Source of the DNA: Nitrospina sp052156635
Lineage (GTDB): Bacteria > Nitrospinota > Nitrospinia > Nitrospinales > Nitrospinaceae
Assembly: GCF_052156635.1 (NCBI RefSeq)
Contig: NZ_JBQKUO010000002.1
Location: forward strand, 372,001-436,000
Reading direction: 5' to 3'
DNA length: 64,000 nucleotides
Position 1 is the stretch's first letter, and each line of letters starts with the position of its first letter. A program made the translations under genes and the position numbers. The notes beneath the pieces are model-generated. The model was not told the DNA's origin. It did not search any database and was given only the letters and a program-made list of their open reading frames with translations. Shown one piece after another: positions 57,625 through 64,000 of the stretch.

Positions 57625-58314
57625 ATGTCCGACCAACTCGATTTGTTTTCCCAGCCCCCGGTGGAAGAGCCGGCGCCTCCCAAACCGCAGAAAGCCAAAG
57701 GGCCGCGCGTCCTGTATTTCGATCTGGAGACGCAGAAGAGCGCCGACGAGGTGGGTGGCTGGGGCAACATCAAGGACATGCTGATGGCCGTCGGCGTGGT
57801 GTGGGACAGCCACGACGAACAGCACCACGTGTATTACGGCGAAGCGGAGAAAAAAGAGGGGAAGGGCTACACCGACCTCATCGACCACCTCAAGTCCGCC
57901 GATCTGGTGGTCGGCTTCAACGTCATCGGCTTCGACTACACCGTCATCCAGGGCGCGGCCAGCCAGCGGCACATCGACCTGCTGGACATCCCCACCTTCG
58001 ACATCCTCGTCGATTTCATCAAGCTGAAAAACCATCGCATCAAGCTCGACAACCTCGCCGGCTGCACGCTGGGCACGAAGAAGTCCGCCGACGGACTCAT
58101 TTCACTGCAATGGTGGAAGGAATACCTGGGGGGCGACGCGGGCAAGCTCGACCGGATCGTCGAGTACTGCAAGCAGGACGTGAACGTGACGCGCGACCTG
58201 TTCTTATTCGGCAAGGACCACGGTTACGTCGAGTACGACGGCCGCACCGGCCAGCGCCTGCGCCTGGACGTGGACTGGACCGTCGAAACCATCCTCAAAT
58301 CCCCGCATCGGTAG
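57625..58314 (+). CDS. DEDD-type 3'-5' exonuclease/RNase H-like nuclease
   Basis: A 229-residue protein with a proline-rich N-terminus (about 1-25) and an RNase H-fold nuclease domain. Exonuclease motifs are visible: Exo I RVLYFDLETQKS, Exo II VVGFNVIGFDYTVI, and Exo III VEYCKQDVNVTRDLF, giving the four acidic residues. It resembles stand-alone PolB-type proofreading or YprB-like nucleases. Its role (DNA repair or RNA turnover) is unknown. It is a single rightward gene that converges on the MoxR gene, 15 bases away. Confidence 0.75.
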   Translation: MSDQLDLFSQPPVEEPAPPKPQKAKGPRVLYFDLETQKSADEVGGWGNIKDMLMAVGVVWDSHDEQHHVYYGEAEKKEGKGYTDLIDHLKSADLVVGFNVIGFDYTVIQGAASQRHIDLLDIPTFDILVDFIKLKNHRIKLDNLAGCTLGTKKSADGLISLQWWKEYLGGDAGKLDRIVEYCKQDVNVTRDLFLFGKDHGYVEYDGRTGQRLRLDVDWTVETILKSPHR

Positions 58315-58329
58315 AACGCAAATCCTTTA

Positions 58330-59325
58330 TCAGGTTTTCACCTCGGCGAGCAGCTTGTCGATGATGTCCTGGGTTTTGATGTTTTCGGCTTCGGCTTTGA
58401 AGTTGAGCAGGATGCGGTGCTCCAGCACCTGCTGGCTGACGCTCTTGATGTCCTCGATGGTGACGGCGACGCGGTTGTCCATCAGCGCCCGCGCCTTGGC
58501 GGCCAGCACCAGGTACTGACTGGCGCGCGGTCCCGCCCCCCAACTGACCCACTCGGTGATGAACGCCGGCGTCGTGCCGTTCCCCGGTCGCGACGCCCGC
58601 ACCAGATCGACCGCATAGCGCGCGACGTGGTCCGACACGGGAACCTTCGGCACCAGGTTCTGCAAAGCGAGGATGCGGTCGGCCTCCATGACCACCTCCA
58701 GCTCCGGCTTCACCCCCGACGTGGTGGACAGCGCGATCTGCACCTCCTGCTCCTTGGTCGGGTAATCGACGTTGATGATGAACATGAAGCGGTCCAGCTG
58801 CGCTTCGGGCAGGGGATAGGTGCCCTCGTGCTCGATGGGGTTCTGCGTCGCAAACACGAGGAACGGTTCATCGAGATGGTACGTGTTCGATCCCACCGTC
58901 ACCTGGTGTTCCTGCATGGCCTGCAACAGCGCCGCCTGCGTTTTCGGCGGGGTGCGGTTGATCTCGTCGGCAAGGATGATGTTGGCGAAGATGGGGCCGC
59001 GGATGAAACGGAAGTCGCGCTTGTTCGTCGCCTGGTCCTCGTACAGGATCTCCGTGCCGGTGATGTCCGACGGCATGAGGTCGGGGGTGAACTGGATGCG
59101 GCTGAACTTGAGGTTCAGCACCCTCGCCAGCGAGCTGACGAGCAAGGTTTTCGCCAGCCCCGGCACGCCGACGAACAGCGAGTGGCCGCGCGAGAACAGC
59201 GCGATCAGCAGGTCCTCGATGACGGCGTCCTGGCCGATGATGACCTTGCGGATTTCCTTCAGTACCTGGTTTTTCGCGTCCAGCAGTTCGCGGGCGAGAT
59301 CGAGATCGGGCGTCGTTTGGTCCAT
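58330..59325 (-). CDS. MoxR family AAA+ ATPase
   Basis: A 331-residue MoxR with Walker A VGVPGLAKTLLVSSLARVLN, Walker B IILADEINRTPPKTQAALLQ, and the family stretch FATQNPIEHEGTYPLPEAQL. MoxR ATPases act as chaperones that insert cofactors or assemble complexes, usually with von Willebrand-type and DUF58 proteins. None of those is in the window, but the two genes upstream are on the same strand. ATG 59325 is used; the frame upstream of it is not conserved. The gap to the peptidase gene is 97 bases. Confidence 0.92.
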   Translation of the reverse strand: MDQTTPDLDLARELLDAKNQVLKEIRKVIIGQDAVIEDLLIALFSRGHSLFVGVPGLAKTLLVSSLARVLNLKFSRIQFTPDLMPSDITGTEILYEDQATNKRDFRFIRGPIFANIILADEINRTPPKTQAALLQAMQEHQVTVGSNTYHLDEPFLVFATQNPIEHEGTYPLPEAQLDRFMFIINVDYPTKEQEVQIALSTTSGVKPELEVVMEADRILALQNLVPKVPVSDHVARYAVDLVRASRPGNGTTPAFITEWVSWGAGPRASQYLVLAAKARALMDNRVAVTIEDIKSVSQQVLEHRILLNFKAEAENIKTQDIIDKLLAEVKT

Positions 59326-59422
59326 GTGGGTCTCTTGAAAGTCAAATGCGAAAGAATTACTTTTGCATGATGGGTTATAAAAGCGAGATCGGGCCAGCCT
59401 CAATGTTGCGAAAAGGCATGGT

Positions 59423-61003
59423 TCATTGTATCAAAGCCAGCCGGGTTTCCTGTTCTTCCTTGAGCCTGTTTTCGCCCAGCGCGCCGTAGATGCGGATCAG
59501 CCGCAGGTGCACCGCCGGGTTGAAGGGATTGATGCCCTCCGCCTTCACGTAATAATCGCGCGCGGCCTCGTAATCCTTGCGCCTGAACGCCACCTCCCCC
59601 AGGTTGGTGAGGGTGGTGGGGAACTGCGGGTAAAACTCCAGGCTCTGCTTGAGTAAAATTTCCGCCTCGTCGAATTCGTTGGTCAGCATGTAAGTGCCTG
59701 CGAGCTTGTTGTACAGCACCGGTGACAGCGTGTCCGATTCCGAAATCGCCTTGCGATACTCGATGATCGCGGCCTGCACGTGGTCGCGGCTCTTTAAAAT
59801 GTCGCCCAGCAGGGTGAGGTCGCGGGCGCGCCGGCTTTCGATGAGGGCGCGTTCGCCTTCTTCATCCTCGGCCTGGCCGTTTTCGCGTTTGTTCTTGAAC
59901 TGGAACTTGAGCACGGTGAGGCCGGGGATGCGTTTCAGCTTCTGAGTTTTCATGTACGCCTTCCAGTCGTCCTGGAACCGGTCGAGGTCCTTTTGCAGGA
60001 GCCGGTCCAGCACGTCGCCCACCGGCGAGCCGTCTTTCAGTCCCGCCACCAGCCCTTCCAGTCCTGCCAGCCCTTTCAACTCGACGAGGTACTCCACCAT
60101 CGTCGCCACCTCGGCGTAGGCGAGCTGCACGTCCTCGGCGGTTTTGAGTTTGGCGAACGACGGCATCATGGCTTCGAAGTCGATGAGGTAATCGTTGTCG
60201 AGCCCGTTGGCGAGCACCGTTTCCATGATCGGCGTCAGGTGTTCCGGGTCGCCGCGCCAGCGCGTCTCCAGGTACTTGGCGATGCCCTCGTGGAGCCACA
60301 GCGGAACGTTGTTGTGGCTTTTGCTGCTGAGCAGGAAATGGACGTATTCGTGGCTCAAGGTATCCAGCCAGTTGTAACCGCGCACCAGCGAGCCCGGCGA
60401 GATGAGCATCAGCCGGTTGTACTTGCACAAGGCAACCGTGCCGGAGGTCATGATGTCCTTGAAGGTGAGCGGCGAGATGCGCGAGAACGGTTCGCGGCTG
60501 GGGTAAATCTCCACCCGCACTTTCTTTTTCGGGTGGTGACCGAGGATGTCGCCCAGCACCGCGTAGGATTTTTCCAGCGCGTCCATGGCGTAGTCTACAA
60601 GCACGGAGTCGGGTCCGTCGGTGTAACTCAGGATGAAGTGATCCGACTCGCGCAGGACCATGCCCCGCGTCGCTTCGTGTGTCTGCGCCACCAGTTGTTT
60701 GAATTCCTTGACCGTGGAGGCGGAGTCCTCGACCTGGTTCATCAGGTCCAGCGACCGCGCGTAGTCACCCTGGTAAAACACCACCCGCGCGAGCAGGAAG
60801 GTGACGTCTCCGGACTTGGGGTACTTGTCCATCAACGACCGCGTGTGCGCCTCCGCTTCCTCGAAGCGCCACTGGTCGATCAGCGAGTAACCGCGGTTGA
60901 TGTCTTCCTGCAGGCCGGCGTGGACGGGGGCCGACGCGCCGCACCACAACAGCGCCATGGCAAAGCCGAGGGCGAGCGCGGTACGTGGGAGGGACGTCGT
61001 CAT
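59423..61003 (-). CDS. Exported TPR/peptidase-MA-type metallohydrolase
   Basis: A 526-residue protein with a signal peptide (LALGFAMALLWCGASAPVHA). TPR-like helices lie at about 38-95 and 400-520. Between them a gluzincin peptidase domain has the zinc motif LSHEYVHFLLSSKSH (His218, Glu219, His222) and HEGIAKYLE (Glu239) as the likely third ligand. Peptidase MA-like proteins with TPR repeats are exported and poorly characterised. Its start overlaps the upstream DUF4175-like gene by four bases (ATGA), so the two are translationally coupled. Confidence 0.8.
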   Translation of the reverse strand: MTTSLPRTALALGFAMALLWCGASAPVHAGLQEDINRGYSLIDQWRFEEAEAHTRSLMDKYPKSGDVTFLLARVVFYQGDYARSLDLMNQVEDSASTVKEFKQLVAQTHEATRGMVLRESDHFILSYTDGPDSVLVDYAMDALEKSYAVLGDILGHHPKKKVRVEIYPSREPFSRISPLTFKDIMTSGTVALCKYNRLMLISPGSLVRGYNWLDTLSHEYVHFLLSSKSHNNVPLWLHEGIAKYLETRWRGDPEHLTPIMETVLANGLDNDYLIDFEAMMPSFAKLKTAEDVQLAYAEVATMVEYLVELKGLAGLEGLVAGLKDGSPVGDVLDRLLQKDLDRFQDDWKAYMKTQKLKRIPGLTVLKFQFKNKRENGQAEDEEGERALIESRRARDLTLLGDILKSRDHVQAAIIEYRKAISESDTLSPVLYNKLAGTYMLTNEFDEAEILLKQSLEFYPQFPTTLTNLGEVAFRRKDYEAARDYYVKAEGINPFNPAVHLRLIRIYGALGENRLKEEQETRLALIQ

Positions 61004-64000
61004 TTCACCAGTTCCTTGTAGTACTGGCCAATGAGGCGTTCGTATTTTTCCGGATACTTGTTCTTCATGGCCTCGATGATGTCCTCGCGGAACTGACCCG
61101 GCACGCGGTACTGGTCTTCCGACGGCAGGGTGATCTTCTCCTGCCGCAGGCGGCGCGCGCCACCACCCTGGCTTGGATCGCGCTGTCGGCCCTGTCCCAT
61201 TTGCAGGGACGATTTCGGCTGGCCCTGACCCTGGCTGGAGTTCTTCAACGCTTCCAGCATGTCGCGCACCTCGTTGAGTCCCTGCAGGGCACGGTTCTCG
61301 GACTCGATGCTGTCCTGCACGCGCTGGCCTTTGAGGCGGCTCTGCGACTGCTTCATGTAGCGTCCGGTGCCGGTCATGCGGTTGGAGAGACCGGGGCTGA
61401 TCATCGGGTTCTTGCGGTTCATCTGCTGGAACAGCTCGGACAACTCTTCCGTATCTTTCGACAGGCCTTCCTGCTGTTTCGCCATCTGTTGCAGTTGCTG
61501 TTTTTCCTCGTCGCTCAGCAGGCTCTGGTAGTTCTGTTGCAGGGACCGCATCATGGTGCCGAGTTTCTTGGAGATTTCGCTGTTGAGTTGCGCCACTTCA
61601 TACAGGTCGTCGTTCATGCGGTCGAGCAGCTCCGGGTTGAGGTCGCGCGAGGTTCGGAAGTGGTTCTGCCAGCGGAGCACATCCGGGTACGTCTGCCTGA
61701 ACATGGAGTTGAACTCGAACAGGTCCTGGAGCTCCGTGAATTCCTCCAGCTTGTCGTACTTGGAGTTGAGTTCCGGAAGGTAGTTCTTGAAACCGTGGAA
61801 CATCTTCATGTGCAGGGAGTGGATGCGGTCCATGATGTCCGACAGTTCCGCACGCTTGTCCTTGAGTTTGGCAAAATTTTCGCGGTGCTCCTCTTCGCGG
61901 CCCAGCGAACCCAGCGTTTTTTCGTTGAGGTCGCGGATGTCGCTGCTGATCGCATCTTCCTTGTCCATCAGTTCGACCAGTTTCTGCATGTCCGGGTTTG
62001 TCTCCAGGACGCGTTCGTCTTCGCGCAGGATGCCCTGGATGGCATTGACGTCTTTTTTGAGGCTTTTAAAGAAATCCATCAACTGCTGCTCGAACATCTT
62101 CAACTGCTGGGAGCGCAGGTTTTTGTTGATGTCCATGGTTTCGTCGAGCAGGCCTTTCTGCTGTTCCGCAAGTTCGTCGATTTTCTGGAGCGAGTCGTCG
62201 ATCTGTTTCATCAGTTCCAGATCGACCATGTTTTCCTGGTTCTGGTTCATGTTGTCCAGGTTTTCGGAAAAGGCCCGCAGGTCGTCCATGAACTTTTCCA
62301 TCTCCTGCATGGCTTCCTCGATCTTGCCCTGCTCGACAAGGTCCTTGATTTTTTCCATGGAGGCGTTCATGTTTTCGAGGCTCATGTTTTCAAACGCCTG
62401 TTTATTGAGGAACTCGTCGGGAAGGCCCTGCATCTGCCGTGACATTTGCTCCATGATCTTGTGGAGCGTCTCGCGGATCTTGTCCATCGCCTTCTTGAAC
62501 TCGGAGGTGTTCTTCGGCGAATTTTTGTCTTTGAGTTTTTCGAATTCCTCGCGCAGGTTCTCTGTGAGGTTGCCCAGTTCGCGATCGAGGTCCATCACCT
62601 GGTTCATGCGTTCGCGGTTGAGCAGCTTTACGAGGAACAGGATGTCCCGTTCCAGGTGCGTGATGAGGCGTTCCATCACCGGCCCGCCCGGGGGCGCGTT
62701 GAAAGCGATGGGGGTGGTTTTGAACAGCGCGTTGTTGATCTGGTTCATCGCCTGAATCTGGTCCTCACGGATTTCGTTCAGGCCGCCGATGATGTTGCTC
62801 ATCAGGGTCAGGTAAGGTTTTGGAAACGACTCGACCTCCTGTGCCTGCGTCTGGATGGTCTGCGCCAGGTTAATAATCTCGATCAGGCGGTCGGTGCTCC
62901 ACGCCAGTGTTTTCTTGTAACGGGTCAGGTCCTCCGGCTTGTCGGCCAGCGGTTCGGTGTTCGATACCAGCGTTTTGGCCAGCAGGGTGACCATCTTGTC
63001 CACCAGTTCATCCTGCAGGGCCAGCAGGTCCCAGCGTTTCTGCCGCTCATCGAAGATTTCGAACGAATACACCTCCGACTGCCCGGTGTTGGGTCCGTAG
63101 ACGTTGTCGTTGTCCTCGACCTCGAGGTAATACTGAACGCGGTTGCCCGGTTCCAGCGCCATGGTGGCCAACTCCCAGGTGTAGCCGTCCTTGTTGTCTT
63201 TCTCATTGCTCTTGAACCGCTTGATGGTCCTGCGCGTCACCTGCCCGTCCACATCCATAACCAGGTTGACCCGGCTCAGGCCAAAGTCATCCACCGCCTC
63301 GTAGTAAAACTGGATCTTGTCGGTGACCATGTATACCGGTTTGGGATTGCTCAGAAACATGATGATGCGCGGCGCGCGGTCCTGCCCCAATTCGATCGGA
63401 TACCTGGCAGGCAACAGCACCTTGTGCCCATCCGGCGATTTCAGACGGAACTGATAGAAGCCGCCTTCCTTGACGATGAAGCGTCCCTGGATGCGGTGTT
63501 CATCCAGCGCATCCATAGACAGGTTGTCCCGGTTGTTTAGCACCAGGGATGCGCCCGCAACCGGATGGTTGGTGCGCGCCGTGACCTTCACTTCTGTCCC
63601 CGGCAGGACCTTGATCTTTCCATCGGTGTTATTCAAAGTCACGCGTTTCAATTGCGTGTAGGCGGGGTAATTGAATTCGAGTGACATCGATTCGATGGCG
63701 TATTCGAATTCCGGCTGGTTGGATCCGGGGTTGTCGGGCGTGCCGCTGATCTGTTTTATGGGGCCGGCCTTCGGAGGCGGCGCCACCCAGTGTTCATAAC
63801 CGCGTGTCCAGAAATCCGGCAGGGTGAGTGTGGCCACCAGCAGCAGCACCAGCGATCCCACGAGGGCGCGCTGTGTGTGCTTCATGCGATCGGTGGAGAC
63901 GATATCCTCCGGTCGCAGGTCGCGGATGTCCTTCTGCGTGCGGGCCAGCAGTTCCGCGATCATTTCACGCGAGATGCCGTCCGGCTGGTTCTCTTTCAGC
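61000..64000 (-). CDS. Very large membrane-anchored coiled-coil protein (DUF4175-like), start beyond the window
   Basis: About 1000 residues are readable. The frame is still open at the right edge (the last codons before the first ATG at 63963 read LKENQPDGISRE), so the true start lies outside. A membrane helix is near the N-terminus (RALVGSLVLLLVATLTLPDF). A beta-rich extracytoplasmic part follows (EFNYPAYTQLKRVTLNN, FQFRLKSP-like text), then a long Met/Gln/Glu-rich coiled coil (about 500-900) and a low-complexity QGQGQPKSS segment. This layout resembles DUF4175 proteins, which are encoded with MoxR-type genes. Function is unknown; a cell-envelope role is inferred. Confidence 0.75.
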   Translation of the reverse strand, partial: LKENQPDGISREMIAELLARTQKDIRDLRPEDIVSTDRMKHTQRALVGSLVLLLVATLTLPDFWTRGYEHWVAPPPKAGPIKQISGTPDNPGSNQPEFEYAIESMSLEFNYPAYTQLKRVTLNNTDGKIKVLPGTEVKVTARTNHPVAGASLVLNNRDNLSMDALDEHRIQGRFIVKEGGFYQFRLKSPDGHKVLLPARYPIELGQDRAPRIIMFLSNPKPVYMVTDKIQFYYEAVDDFGLSRVNLVMDVDGQVTRRTIKRFKSNEKDNKDGYTWELATMALEPGNRVQYYLEVEDNDNVYGPNTGQSEVYSFEIFDERQKRWDLLALQDELVDKMVTLLAKTLVSNTEPLADKPEDLTRYKKTLAWSTDRLIEIINLAQTIQTQAQEVESFPKPYLTLMSNIIGGLNEIREDQIQAMNQINNALFKTTPIAFNAPPGGPVMERLITHLERDILFLVKLLNRERMNQVMDLDRELGNLTENLREEFEKLKDKNSPKNTSEFKKAMDKIRETLHKIMEQMSRQMQGLPDEFLNKQAFENMSLENMNASMEKIKDLVEQGKIEEAMQEMEKFMDDLRAFSENLDNMNQNQENMVDLELMKQIDDSLQKIDELAEQQKGLLDETMDINKNLRSQQLKMFEQQLMDFFKSLKKDVNAIQGILREDERVLETNPDMQKLVELMDKEDAISSDIRDLNEKTLGSLGREEEHRENFAKLKDKRAELSDIMDRIHSLHMKMFHGFKNYLPELNSKYDKLEEFTELQDLFEFNSMFRQTYPDVLRWQNHFRTSRDLNPELLDRMNDDLYEVAQLNSEISKKLGTMMRSLQQNYQSLLSDEEKQQLQQMAKQQEGLSKDTEELSELFQQMNRKNPMISPGLSNRMTGTGRYMKQSQSRLKGQRVQDSIESENRALQGLNEVRDMLEALKNSSQGQGQPKSSLQMGQGRQRDPSQGGGARRLRQEKITLPSEDQYRVPGQFREDIIEAMKNKYPEKYERLIGQYYKELVK

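Noticed and set aside
1..64000. CRISPR arrays, tRNA, rRNA, insertion sequences, phage integrase or attachment sites
   Set aside because: No direct-repeat arrays, RNA gene cores or transposase/integrase frames were found on either strand.

Overview
The window reads as a stretch of chromosome from a Gram-negative, flagellated, free-living bacterium. The Gram-negative traits are a lipid A-type acyltransferase, a family 9 heptosyltransferase-like enzyme, a TonB-dependent receptor and a rhomboid protease. Flagellar genes sit at both ends. A four-gene 2-oxoacid:ferredoxin oxidoreductase lies next to sucCD, which fits reductive TCA-type carbon fixation. Together with gene content and GC-rich codon use this suggests Nitrospinota (Nitrospina-like) or a related phylum. 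That placement is inference from memory, not a database result. No rRNA, tRNA, CRISPR array, insertion sequence or phage gene was seen.

Layout, left to right. The 3' end of fliA (sigma-28) and a DoxX-like membrane protein open the window. A leftward block follows: lipid A-type acyltransferase, acpS, tsaC-like, purE, an MFS transporter and a TPR protein. Rightward cinA and a small zinc-ribbon membrane protein face a leftward rhomboid protease. At 7.66-10.1 kb is a large NACHT-like NTPase fused to a SUMF1/FGE-type domain. A receiver plus degenerate HD-GYP protein then precedes motA-motB. The riboflavin operon (ribD-ribE-ribBA-ribH) continues into nusB and a metallophosphoesterase. Next come a cell-wall amidase, der, an 805-residue MBL-fold/double cyclic-nucleotide-binding protein, an EF-G paralogue, ihfA, a MerR-type regulator, a TonB receptor and a secreted metallopeptidase-like protein.

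From 30 to 41 kb nearly everything is leftward: a DUF1566 protein, an aldehyde dehydrogenase, an NtrY-like kinase with a DUF4390 partner, then queD/PTPS-folE-phoH-ybeY-HIT-mutS. A family 9 glycosyltransferase, a FmdB-type zinc ribbon, a secreted protein and ndk follow. The carbon-metabolism region (43.6-51.0 kb) holds the ferredoxin oxidoreductase operon, closed by a strong terminator, and sucCD, with small conserved proteins between them. At 51.2-57.5 kb are fliS and three consecutive fliD-type cap genes. Each fliD gene has its own sigma-28-like promoter about 50 bases upstream. The window closes with a DEDD exonuclease and a leftward operon of a very large coiled-coil DUF4175-like protein (cut by the window edge), a TPR/gluzincin peptidase and a MoxR ATPase.

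The points most worth a second look are the NACHT-SUMF1 fusion, the MBL/double-CNB protein, the triple fliD locus with its promoters, the degenerate HD-GYP regulator ahead of motAB, the EF-G paralogue lacking the catalytic His, a pterin synthase with the animal-type active-site motif beside folE, and the structured upstream region of the ferredoxin oxidoreductase operon.
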